The notes under the pieces are model-generated. The model worked only from the letters and a program-made list of their open reading frames with translations. It did not search any database and was not told the DNA's origin. Made by a program: the position numbers and the translations under genes. This document shows, piece by piece, positions 27,490 to 35,052 of a stretch of 64,000 nt of DNA. The DNA is taken from contig NZ_PPDD01000010.1 in the NCBI RefSeq assembly GCF_002959895.1, positions 62,001 through 126,000 on the forward strand, read 5' to 3'. The first letter of the stretch is position 1; the number at the start of each line of letters is the position of its first letter. The stretch comes from Veillonella infantium (GTDB lineage: Bacteria > Bacillota > Negativicutes > Veillonellales > Veillonellaceae).

Positions 27490-28399
27490 AGTTGGCATGT
27501 CCTTTTTAACAAAACCTTACTATCGCACGAGAGTATTGATCAAATTAGGTTATTATGACTCTTTATCTGATGAAGAGTTTTTAAAGAAGGTATTTCCTAA
27601 ATATATGGGGTATCCTCTAGATTTAGAGAATCCTAAAACTTTTAGCGAAAAGTTACAATGGCTAAAGGTTAATTACAGAGAATCTATACAAACTGTAATG
27701 GTTGATAAGCATGAAGCTAAGAACTTTATTGCTCAACGGGTGGGCGAACAATATATAATTCCCACACTTGCTGTTTGGGATTCTGTAGAGGATATTGATT
27801 TTGATGCATTACCTAATCAATTTGTTTTGAAATGTACACATGATAGTGGGGGCATCGTTATTTGTAAAGATAAGTCATCCCTTGATCGAGAGGCAGCTAA
27901 AGCAAAGTTAAGAGCATCTCTAAAACGTGATTATTCTAAAATTGCTAGAGAATGGGCTTATCAAAATGTACCGCGTCGTATTATAGCAGAAGAATATATT
28001 TCTGAATTGGGCAATGATGATTTATTAGACTATAAGATGTATTCCTTCCATGGAGAACCAAAGCTAACTGTAGTGTGTTCAGAGCGCTTTTCAAAGACTG
28101 GAACGCGTATGAACTTCTATGATATTGATTGGGAGCCTATGGGGATTCATTTTGGTCATTATCCTCCATTACCTACGGAATTTCCGAAGCCAGCTACGTA
28201 TGAGGAGATGAAACGTCTCACAGCTGAGCTAAGTAAGGATTGTCCGTTCTTACGTGTTGATTTTTACGAAATAAAAGGGCGCCTATTTATTGGAGAGTTA
28301 ACGTTCTTCCCTGGTGCTGGATTTGAGAAGTTTCGTCCTATGTCAAAAGATTATGAATTAGGGGAGTGGTTACATCTTGAAACTGTACATCGGGGCTGA
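27467..28399 (+). CDS. TupA-like ATP-grasp protein
   Basis: A 310-residue protein matching the TupA-like ATP-grasp family along its length: 'GYPLDLENPKTFSEKLQWLK' (about 48-67), 'QFVLKCTHDSGG' (about 120-131, nucleotide-binding lysine), 'YKMYSFHGEPKLTVV' and the C-terminal 'VDFYEIKGRLFIGELTFFPGAGFE' with likely Mg-binding acids. TupA was named for teichuronopeptide synthesis in alkaliphilic Bacillus; ATP-grasp ligases join a carboxylate to an amine. Here it may add amino acids or peptides to uronic acids of the polymer, in line with UDP-sugar dehydrogenase and CapA in the same operon. Many homologues have no tested activity. AAAGGA precedes the ATG. Confidence 0.82.
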   Translation: MKLSKLCKVGMSFLTKPYYRTRVLIKLGYYDSLSDEEFLKKVFPKYMGYPLDLENPKTFSEKLQWLKVNYRESIQTVMVDKHEAKNFIAQRVGEQYIIPTLAVWDSVEDIDFDALPNQFVLKCTHDSGGIVICKDKSSLDREAAKAKLRASLKRDYSKIAREWAYQNVPRRIIAEEYISELGNDDLLDYKMYSFHGEPKLTVVCSERFSKTGTRMNFYDIDWEPMGIHFGHYPPLPTEFPKPATYEEMKRLTAELSKDCPFLRVDFYEIKGRLFIGELTFFPGAGFEKFRPMSKDYELGEWLHLETVHRG

Positions 28400-29516
28400 T
28401 TTTGTCCCTACGGATATAAATAGAGAATTATTTGAATCTGGTAATGGAGAGGCTTTGGTTGGTAAGGAGTTACTGAGACTTCTAAAAAAATCTGATTTAA
28501 ATGTATTTAATTTAGAGGTGCCCTTAACAGATGCAGCTACTCCGATTAATAAATTTGGTGATAATTTAAAATCTCCTACAAAAACAATCTATGGTTATAA
28601 GGCTTTAGAGCCTATATTTTTAACATTGGCTAATAATCATTCCTTAGATCATGGTGTAGAAGGGTTAACAACTACATTAGAGCTATTAAAAAAGCATGAT
28701 ATTAAAAATGCAGGTGCTGGTGCTAATGTAAAAGTAGCTAAAAAGCCATTTATCTTTGAAAAAGAAGGTATACGTATAGGATTTTACTTATGTGCAGAAC
28801 ATGAGTTTACCGTTGCTTCTTTTCATACAATGGGGGCTAATCCATTTGATGTATTAGAGAGCTTTGATGATGTAGAAGCTTTAAAGAAAACATGTGATTA
28901 TGTTATCGTCCTATATCATGGTGGGAAGGAGTTTTATCGCTATCCATCGCCAATGTTACAAAGATATGGCAGAAAATTTGTTGATAAAGGAGCAGACCTT
29001 GTAATTTGCCAACATAGTCATTGTATAGGTTCTCGTGAGGACTATGGTAAGGGGACTATTATTTATGGCCAAGGTAACTTTATCTTTAACTCCGAATCCT
29101 ATATACATCATAAGGAGTTTGTAAAAGATTCCTTATTAATCAGTGTGGAGGCTACAAAGGATACCTTTATTGTATCTGAAGTGCCAATTCGTGGTACCGA
29201 AAGGGGCACCCGTTTGGCTACTGAATCAGAAGCCATTGAAACATTGACGGAATATAAAAAGCGAAGTGAAAACATTAGAGATGCTCATTTTGTAGCTCAA
29301 GCATATAAGGACTTTGCTGATACTCATGTAAAGCGATATTTGCGTGAATTTTTAGGTAGATCTTTTATTATCCGCGCAATAAATGGATTATTTGGACGAA
29401 AATTAATGCAACTTATTTTAGGAAAAACAAGTTATTTAGCAATTCAAAATTACTTGGAATGTGAAGCTCACCATGAATTATTCTTGCGGGGCATTAAGAA
29501 TATCAATAAAAAATAA
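28377..29516 (+). CDS. CapA-like metallophosphatase-fold protein
   Basis: A 379-residue protein of the PGA_cap/CapA family. Conserved blocks are the N-terminal GADFVPTD, LANNHSLDHG (about residues 82-91), 'YVIVLYHGGKEFYRYPSP', and 'GADLVICQHSHCIGSREDYGKGTIIYGQGNFIFNSE', which supply the metal-ligand histidines and asparagine. CapA acts in poly-gamma-glutamate capsule formation, but homologues occur in many polysaccharide loci. No signal peptide is seen. The start is TTG, overlapping the ATP-grasp gene by 23 bases, so the two are probably translated together. The pair resembles an amide-forming/handling module; that is inference. Confidence 0.85.
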   Translation: MKLYIGADFVPTDINRELFESGNGEALVGKELLRLLKKSDLNVFNLEVPLTDAATPINKFGDNLKSPTKTIYGYKALEPIFLTLANNHSLDHGVEGLTTTLELLKKHDIKNAGAGANVKVAKKPFIFEKEGIRIGFYLCAEHEFTVASFHTMGANPFDVLESFDDVEALKKTCDYVIVLYHGGKEFYRYPSPMLQRYGRKFVDKGADLVICQHSHCIGSREDYGKGTIIYGQGNFIFNSESYIHHKEFVKDSLLISVEATKDTFIVSEVPIRGTERGTRLATESEAIETLTEYKKRSENIRDAHFVAQAYKDFADTHVKRYLREFLGRSFIIRAINGLFGRKLMQLILGKTSYLAIQNYLECEAHHELFLRGIKNINKK

Positions 29517-30967
29517 TGGATACAAAAATAGTAGCTGCTGCTAAATGGTCTGTCATAACAGAGGTTTTAGCAAAGCTTATTACACCACTAACAAATATAA
29601 TATTGGCCCATATGCTAGCACCTACGGCATTTGGGATATTGGCAACAATTATGATGGTTATATCCTTTGCAGAAATGCTAGCTGATGCGGGATTTCAAAA
29701 ATTTCTTGTACAGCATGAGTTTCAAAGTGATAAAGAAAAACAGGAGGCTACAGATGTAGCTTTTATTGCTAACTTAGTTCTTTCTTTACTCTTGTGGGGG
29801 GCTATTATAGTCGGTCGTGATGAATTGGCCGTATTAGTTGGAAATGATGGCTTAGGCATACCGTTAGCCATAATGGGGGCCATGATTCCGCTCTCTGCTT
29901 TCAGTAGTGTACAAATGGCCTTGTATAGACGGGACTTTAACTTTAAGTTTCTTCTTAACATTCGGCTCATCACAATTCTGACTCCTATATTGATATCCAT
30001 ACCTATGGCGCTCATGGGATATGACTATTGGTCATTAATCGCTGGTATGCTAGGGGCTCAGTTATTCACGGCTTTGGCTTTATTGAAGAGTAGGAAAAAT
30101 CAAATCCATCTCTTCTTTAGTTCTCGAGTCTTTATGAACATGTTTAGTTATAGTGCATGGTCATTGGCTGAAGCATTTTCTATTTGGCTTACCGCTTGGG
30201 TGGATACCTTCATTATTAGTCGCTTTTTAGATGCCTATTATTTAGGGATATACAAAATGCCTATGGCTATTGTTACAACTGTCATGGCCATGGCTACTTC
30301 ATCTTTAGCGCCTGTATTATTTGCCGCATTAAGTCGAGTTCAACAGGATGAACAGGCATTTTCAAATACATTCTTTACCTTCCAACGCTATATGGCTCTT
30401 TTTTTAGTACCTATAGGGATAGGCTTGTTTGTATTCCAAGATTTTGTTGTTGATCTTTTATTGGGACCACAATGGAAGTTAGCAGGTATTGTATTGGGAT
30501 CTTGGTCCTTGAGTTCCGCTATTATGACAGTAACAGCGAATTTGATTTCTGAAGTGTTCCGTGCAAAAGGAGTTCCTAATTTATCATTCTGGACTCAAAT
30601 ATTACATTTAGTTGTATTAATACCGGTAATTTATATTTGCATTCAGTATGACTTTAGTACATTTGTCTATGCTCGTTCAATAGTACGCATGGAAATGTTA
30701 ATGGTTGCCATGATTTTCTTAGCATTATTTATACATATGAGTGCCCTTCGGGTGATTACTAATATAGGTGTATATTTAATTACCGCATCTATTGTTGGTG
30801 CTCTTGCATATAGTATTTTACATTTATATGATGCGGTATGGTGGACTATAGCTTGTATGATTTTATGCGTTGTATTGTATGTGGTTATCTTATATCTCAT
30901 ACCATCTGAGCGCACTATTATCACTTCTGGCGTTGATAAATTATTAAGTAAAGTAAGACGCTCATAA
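29516..30967 (+). CDS. Wzx-type lipid-linked oligosaccharide flippase
   Basis: A 483-residue polytopic membrane protein, predicted 12-14 helices, of the polysaccharide-transporter/MOP superfamily (WzxC-like). The N-terminal 'AAKWSVITEVLAKLITPLTNIILAHMLAPTAFGILAT' is typical of this group. It would flip the undecaprenyl-linked repeat unit to the periplasmic face, feeding the Wzy polymerase. Its ATG overlaps the CapA stop codon by one base. With Wzy, Wzz and the exporter it completes a Wzy-dependent pathway. Confidence 0.9.
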   Translation: MDTKIVAAAKWSVITEVLAKLITPLTNIILAHMLAPTAFGILATIMMVISFAEMLADAGFQKFLVQHEFQSDKEKQEATDVAFIANLVLSLLLWGAIIVGRDELAVLVGNDGLGIPLAIMGAMIPLSAFSSVQMALYRRDFNFKFLLNIRLITILTPILISIPMALMGYDYWSLIAGMLGAQLFTALALLKSRKNQIHLFFSSRVFMNMFSYSAWSLAEAFSIWLTAWVDTFIISRFLDAYYLGIYKMPMAIVTTVMAMATSSLAPVLFAALSRVQQDEQAFSNTFFTFQRYMALFLVPIGIGLFVFQDFVVDLLLGPQWKLAGIVLGSWSLSSAIMTVTANLISEVFRAKGVPNLSFWTQILHLVVLIPVIYICIQYDFSTFVYARSIVRMEMLMVAMIFLALFIHMSALRVITNIGVYLITASIVGALAYSILHLYDAVWWTIACMILCVVLYVVILYLIPSERTIITSGVDKLLSKVRRS

Positions 30968-30993
30968 TTAACAGAACTATGAAAGGAGTACAT

Positions 30994-32091
30994 ATGCTTT
31001 CAAAAAATGTAGACTTAAACAATACGGTAATTCTAGTAACGGGAGCCGCTGGATTTGTAGGGGCGAATCTTGTTATGTCCCTGTTATCTGAAGCAGAAGG
31101 AACTCAAATTATCGGCATAGATTCTGTTAATGATTACTATGACGTGGCCTTAAAAGATTATCGATTGCAACAAATTGATGAGATGAGCAAAGATAATAAA
31201 AATACGTGGATATTTAAAAAAGGGAATATTGCAGATAAGACCTTTATTGAAGAAATTTTCTCTACTTATAAACCACGAGTTGTTGTTAATTTAGCAGCAC
31301 AGGCTGGTGTGCGTTATTCTATTACGAATCCTGATGCTTATATTGAGTCTAATATTATTGGTTTTTACAATATATTAGAGGCTTGTCGGCACTCTTATGA
31401 TAACGGTGGAAGTGGAGTAGAGCATTTAGTTTATGCATCATCGTCTTCTGTATATGGAGCGAATAAACAAATTCCATACTCTACAGATCATAAAGTAGAT
31501 AATCCGGTATCTCTTTATGCGGCTACAAAAAAATCAAATGAATTATTGGCTTATTCTTATGCCAAGTTATATAACATTCCTAGTACAGGACTTCGTTTCT
31601 TCACTGTATATGGTCCTGCAGGGCGTCCTGATATGGCATACTTTGGTTTTACTAATACATTGCGTAGTGGCGGTACCATAAAAATCTTTAACTATGGTAA
31701 TTGTAAACGTGACTTTACCTATATCGATGATATTGTAGAAGGCGTATCTAAGGTTATGTGTGCAGCACCAGAGCGTCGTAACGGAGCTGATGGATTGCCA
31801 GTACCACCATATGCTATTTATAACATTGGTAATAGTCATCCTGAAAATCTTCTCGATTTTGTGCGTATTCTTTCAGAGGAATTAGTTTCTGCTGGTGTAT
31901 TACCAGAAGATTATAATTTTGAAAACCATAAAGAATTAGTGGCAATGCAACCCGGTGATGTACCTGTAACTTATGCAGATACAAGTGCTCTAGAAGAAGA
32001 TTTTGGATTCAAACCGAATACATCTTTACGCGAAGGGTTACGGAAATTTGCTATATGGTATAAAGAGTTTTATATGACGGAGGGCAAATAA
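30994..32091 (+). CDS. UDP-glucuronate 4-epimerase-like SDR
   Basis: A protein of about 365 residues: TGAAGFVGANLVMSLL (NAD binding), 'IDSVNDYYDVALKDYRL', a stretch diagnostic of UDP-GlcA 4-epimerases, SSSSVYGANKQIP, YAATKKSNE (YxxxK) and LRFFTVYGPAGRPDMA. It probably converts UDP-glucuronate to UDP-galacturonate; the UDP-sugar dehydrogenase one base downstream would make its substrate. I chose the ATG at 30994, which has AAAGGAG five bases before it, over the ATG at 30979 that precedes the binding site. Confidence 0.88.
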   Translation: MLSKNVDLNNTVILVTGAAGFVGANLVMSLLSEAEGTQIIGIDSVNDYYDVALKDYRLQQIDEMSKDNKNTWIFKKGNIADKTFIEEIFSTYKPRVVVNLAAQAGVRYSITNPDAYIESNIIGFYNILEACRHSYDNGGSGVEHLVYASSSSVYGANKQIPYSTDHKVDNPVSLYAATKKSNELLAYSYAKLYNIPSTGLRFFTVYGPAGRPDMAYFGFTNTLRSGGTIKIFNYGNCKRDFTYIDDIVEGVSKVMCAAPERRNGADGLPVPPYAIYNIGNSHPENLLDFVRILSEELVSAGVLPEDYNFENHKELVAMQPGDVPVTYADTSALEEDFGFKPNTSLREGLRKFAIWYKEFYMTEGK

Positions 32092-33258
32092 ATGAAGATT
32101 GCAATTGCTGGGACTGGCTATGTAGGCCTTTCAAATGGTGTTTTATTAGCACAACATAATGAAGTAGTAGCCCTCGATATTATTCCTGAAAAGGTAGAAA
32201 TGTTAAATCGCAAAGAGTCACCTATTGTAGATGCAGAATTGCAAGAGTATTTGACTACTAAAAAATTAAACTTTAAAGCTACATTAGATCCTGTGGAAGC
32301 ATTTAAAGGTGCGGATTATGTAATTATTTCTACACCTACCAACTATGATCCACAAAAGAATTTCTTTGATACATCTTCTGTTGAGCAAGTCATTAAAACT
32401 GTTTTAGAAATCAATCCTGATGCTGTTATGGTTATCAAGTCAACAGTACCAGTTGGGTATACAGCTCAAATGCGTAAAGAATTCGACACGGAGAACTTGA
32501 TTTTCTCTCCAGAGTTCTTACGTGAAGGTAAAGCTTTATATGATAATTTACATCCTTCCCGTATTGTGGTAGGTGAAGTCTCTGAACGTGCTCGTTGCTT
32601 TGGTCAACTATTAGCTGATGGTGCTATTAAAGAGAATGTACCACAGTTATATACGGATTCTACAGAAGCAGAAGCTATTAAATTATTTGCTAATACTTAT
32701 TTAGCATTGCGCGTTGCTTACTTTAATGAGTTAGATTCTTATGCCGAAGTTCGTGGTCTTAGTACAAGTCAGATTATTAATGGTGTTTGTTTAGATCCTC
32801 GTATAGGAGACTTCTATAATAATCCATCCTTTGGTTATGGCGGTTATTGCTTACCAAAAGATACTAAGCAATTATTAGCCAACTATAATGATGTTCCACA
32901 AAATTTGATTTCTGCTATTGTCGATGCTAATAGAACTCGCAAGGATCACATAGCAGATGTTATTATAGGAAAGAACCCAAAAATTGTTGGCATCTATCGC
33001 TTGACTATGAAAATGAACTCTGATAACTTTAGAGCATCTGCAATTCAAGGTGTAATGAAACGAATCAAAGCTAAGGGGATTGCCGTAGTTGTGTATGAAC
33101 CTACTCTTGATGCAGAAGACTTCTTTAATTCCCCTGTAATTCGTAACTTTGAAGACTTTAAACGTGTTAGTGATGTCATAGTAGCTAACCGTTGGGATAA
33201 GAGTTTAGAGGATGTGAAGGATAAAGTTTACACCAGAGATATTTTTGATCGCGATTAA
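32092..33258 (+). CDS. ugd: UDP-glucose 6-dehydrogenase
   Basis: A 388-residue UDP-glucose/GDP-mannose dehydrogenase. It has the N-terminal [10 protein letters not shown], '[12 protein letters not shown]', '[21 protein letters not shown]' and the catalytic cysteine in [15 protein letters not shown] (about residues 250-264). It oxidises UDP-glucose twice to UDP-glucuronate. Directly downstream of the epimerase, it implies a uronic acid in the polymer. Length matches the short bacterial/streptococcal type (about 390). A role with another UDP-hexose is possible but less likely. Confidence 0.92.
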   Translation: MKIAIAGTGYVGLSNGVLLAQHNEVVALDIIPEKVEMLNRKESPIVDAELQEYLTTKKLNFKATLDPVEAFKGADYVIISTPTNYDPQKNFFDTSSVEQVIKTVLEINPDAVMVIKSTVPVGYTAQMRKEFDTENLIFSPEFLREGKALYDNLHPSRIVVGEVSERARCFGQLLADGAIKENVPQLYTDSTEAEAIKLFANTYLALRVAYFNELDSYAEVRGLSTSQIINGVCLDPRIGDFYNNPSFGYGGYCLPKDTKQLLANYNDVPQNLISAIVDANRTRKDHIADVIIGKNPKIVGIYRLTMKMNSDNFRASAIQGVMKRIKAKGIAVVVYEPTLDAEDFFNSPVIRNFEDFKRVSDVIVANRWDKSLEDVKDKVYTRDIFDRD

Positions 33259-33292
33259 GATAGATATGTGCTATGGCGTTTAGGAGAGTACT

Positions 33293-33739
33293 ATGAAACG
33301 TTGGATGCTATATATCCTGTTAGGGCTAATAGTATTTTTTATATGGGATAATTCGATGCAGAATGGTGGATCATCAGATGGATTTAGCTTACTTTTTGCA
33401 GAAACTTTTGCTCCTATAGCAAATAAGTTAGGCTTTCATGGAAATATATGGACCTTGAATAGGATTGTTCGAAAATTAGCACATCTCACGGAGTTTACAA
33501 TCCTCGGTGGCGTTTTATATGCAATCTTACGTCGTTATATTAAGTACGGAACTGTATTAAAAACGACTGGTCTAGGGATGGCTATAGCTATTCTTGATGA
33601 ATTTATACAAAGATTTTCACCAGGTCGAAGCTCTCAGTTCTCCGATGTTGTTATTGATACAATAGGTGTGATTGTTGGTATATTCTTAGTAAAGTTAGCC
33701 TATAGGATAGGTCAGGAAAAGAGCATATATAAAAAATAA
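33293..33739 (+). CDS. VanZ-family membrane protein
   Basis: A 148-residue protein with an N-terminal hydrophobic segment (about 4-20), then 'LNRIVRKLAHLTEFTILGGVLYAIL' and 'AILDEFIQRFSPGRSSQFSDVVIDTIGVIVGI', the VanZ-like signature. VanZ-like proteins are linked to teicoplanin tolerance in VanA clusters, but most occur in surface-polymer loci with no proven function. It is last in the operon and is followed by a terminator. Confidence 0.85.
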   Translation: MKRWMLYILLGLIVFFIWDNSMQNGGSSDGFSLLFAETFAPIANKLGFHGNIWTLNRIVRKLAHLTEFTILGGVLYAILRRYIKYGTVLKTTGLGMAIAILDEFIQRFSPGRSSQFSDVVIDTIGVIVGIFLVKLAYRIGQEKSIYKK

Positions 33740-33771
33740 ACTGTTACTAATATGCAACATGACTATAAAAT

Positions 33772-33804
33772 GCCTCATAATCAAAAGGATTATGAGGCGT
33801 TTTT
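33772..33804 (+). terminator. Intrinsic terminator of the polysaccharide operon
   Basis: GCCTCATAATC (33772-33782) pairs with GATTATGAGGC (33788-33798) across a five-base loop, followed by GTTTTTA. It ends the operon that begins at 15772. Confidence 0.92.
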
Positions 33805-33881
33805 AATGAAAATAAAATGAAAATATAAATAAATTATTAAATGAACACATTATAATTTATCTATTTTTATATAAAAACCAC

Positions 33882-33910
33882 TATACAAGCGACTTTTACC
33901 CTGTTATAAT
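33882..33910 (+). promoter_or_regulatory. Promoter of the CpsB-like gene
   Basis: A perfect -10 TATAAT (33905-33910) with TATACA (33882-33887) 17 bases upstream as a 4-of-6 match to the -35 hexamer. It lies after the operon terminator and about 95 bases before the gene at 34006, so this gene has its own transcript. Confidence 0.6.
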
Positions 33911-34005
33911 CATGAATAGAAAATGAAGCTTAAATGAGATAAACATGAACTTTATAAAAGAGGACGATTTCTGTAAGGGGTTATCGTAAGTAGAAGGGAA
34001 AGATT

Positions 34006-34809
34006 ATGAATCGCGTGGTTGATTTACATGGTTGCATTTTGCCAGCTGTGTTAGGTCCTCAAGGGCCACAAACAATGGCAGAATCAGTAAAAATGATAAA
34101 ATCTTTGGCTGAACAAGGAATTACAGATATTTTCAGTACACCTGATGTAATAGTATCTATGGATATGAATACTTGGAATGAAATGGAAACAACATTGAAT
34201 GATGTAAAACTTGCAGTAGGTGAGCAACAAGTAGATGTTACTATACACAGTGGTGCTCGCGTTTTACTTTGTGATGAAATGGTTGAATATATCGTTGCTC
34301 ATCGCAATCAGTATTTGTTGGGTAATAGCCATTTTATGTTAGTAGCATTACCTGAAAATAGTAAGGTTCACCATATTAATGCATGGTTGCTAAGCTTACT
34401 AGATATGGGCATTGTTCCTATCATTAGTGAAGTAGAAACGCATCGCCAATTATTTACAAAACCAGAACAGTTATTGGAATGGGTAGATAAAGGGATTTTA
34501 ATTCAATGTAACATGGCATCCTTTAATCATAGTAATGCTAATTATCATAGAGCAATCGAATTGTATCGTAATGGATTAATTCACTTCTTTGGCACTGGTT
34601 ATTGCAATGAAAATGATGTACAAGCGCATCAAGGGTATGTAGAAGCTATTTCTAAATTAGACAGTACATACAAAAAAGATTTGTTGCCAAATATTCATCT
34701 CAATGAACGCGATCTTTTAGCTGATCGCACATTCTATCCTACTGTTCCTTCTAGTTGGGTAGGTCAAAAATCTAACTTCTTGACTCGTCTATTTGGGTTT
34801 ACATTATAA
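34006..34809 (+). CDS. CpsB-like PHP-family tyrosine phosphatase homologue lacking metal ligands
   Basis: A 267-residue protein that aligns along its length with the CpsB/YwqE tyrosine phosphatases (DLHxxILP start, 'ESVKMIKSLAEQGITDIFSTP', 'LLDMGIVPII', 'DKGILIQCNMASF', 'RNGLIHFFGT'). The manganese ligands are replaced nearly everywhere: D-H-G-C has Cys10 for the second His; TPD has Asp47 for His; GAR has Arg85 for Glu; SEVET (141-145) lacks the His of AHxER; and GTGYCN (196-201) has Gly198 and Cys200 for the Asp and His of SDxHN. Only His8 is kept. By family knowledge it should not be an active metal-dependent phosphatase. Its frame is intact and it has its own promoter and terminator, so it is probably expressed as a regulator or scaffold. 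Confidence 0.8.
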   Translation: MNRVVDLHGCILPAVLGPQGPQTMAESVKMIKSLAEQGITDIFSTPDVIVSMDMNTWNEMETTLNDVKLAVGEQQVDVTIHSGARVLLCDEMVEYIVAHRNQYLLGNSHFMLVALPENSKVHHINAWLLSLLDMGIVPIISEVETHRQLFTKPEQLLEWVDKGILIQCNMASFNHSNANYHRAIELYRNGLIHFFGTGYCNENDVQAHQGYVEAISKLDSTYKKDLLPNIHLNERDLLADRTFYPTVPSSWVGQKSNFLTRLFGFTL

Positions 34810-34812
34810 TTT

Positions 34813-34865
34813 AAATAGGTTCTTTTATTCATGCTATATTAGCATGGCTAAAAGGACCTATTTTT
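34813..34865 (+). terminator. Intrinsic terminator of the CpsB-like gene
   Basis: AAATAGGTTCTTTTA... pairs with a matching arm that ends in GGACCTATTT, enclosing a short loop near 34835-34841 and followed by TTTTT. The stem is about 20 bp, with G-U pairs and a small mismatch. Confidence 0.8.
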
Positions 34866-34879
34866 ACTTTATATAGTAT
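34864..34879 (+). promoter_or_regulatory. nrdD: NrdR-like box 1
   Basis: A 16-base site that matches 12 positions of the NrdR consensus as I remember it (ACACTATATATAGTGT), with the full TATATAGT core. It starts exactly 32 bases before box 2, that is, about three DNA turns, the usual spacing for paired NrdR boxes. NrdR represses ribonucleotide reductase genes when dATP is high. Confidence 0.65.
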
Positions 34880-34885
34880 TTGTTC

Positions 34886-34914
34886 TTGAAAACAACCACC
34901 ATATATAGTATACT
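34886..34914 (+). promoter_or_regulatory. nrdD: nrdD promoter
   Basis: TTGAAA (34886-34891), a 17-base spacer and TATACT (34909-34914). NrdR-like box 2 covers the spacer and the start of the -10. Transcription should begin near 34921, giving a leader of about 130 bases. Confidence 0.75.
34896..34911 (+). promoter_or_regulatory. nrdD: NrdR-like box 2
   Basis: CCACCATATATAGTAT matches 13 of 16 positions of the remembered NrdR consensus and overlaps the nrdD spacer and -10. Together with box 1 it would block RNA polymerase. No nrdR gene lies in this window. Confidence 0.7.
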
Positions 34915-34920
34915 GAGTTA

Positions 34921-35052
34921 GCGGTAAAAATAGAGAATTTACTAATAATTCTTTACGTTTTTACATATAAATTTATAAAAGTATGGTATACCATACTTTT
35001 TTCTTTGTCATAACATATATTTCAGCGGTAACAAAATGGGGAGGTTGCCAAT
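34921..35052 (+). ncRNA. Structured nrdD leader RNA with an intrinsic terminator (candidate attenuator)
   Basis: Starting at the predicted first base of the transcript, GTAAAAA (34924-34930) pairs with TTTTTAC (34958-34964), and inside it AGAATT (34934-34939) pairs with AATTCT (34947-34952); an internal loop separates the two stems. A short linker leads to a perfect terminator-type hairpin, AAAAGTATGG (34977-34986) with CCATACTTTT (34991-35000), plus further T residues. This is an intrinsic terminator about 50 bases before nrdD. No known riboswitch family was recognised. The ligand and any antiterminator are unknown. Confidence 0.5.
34977..35002 (+). terminator. Intrinsic terminator inside the nrdD leader
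   Basis: A 10-bp perfect stem (AAAAGTATGG/CCATACTTTT) with a TATA loop and a T tract running to 35002. It sits downstream of the nrdD promoter and upstream of the gene, so it can stop nrdD transcripts unless something prevents it from folding. Confidence 0.75.
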
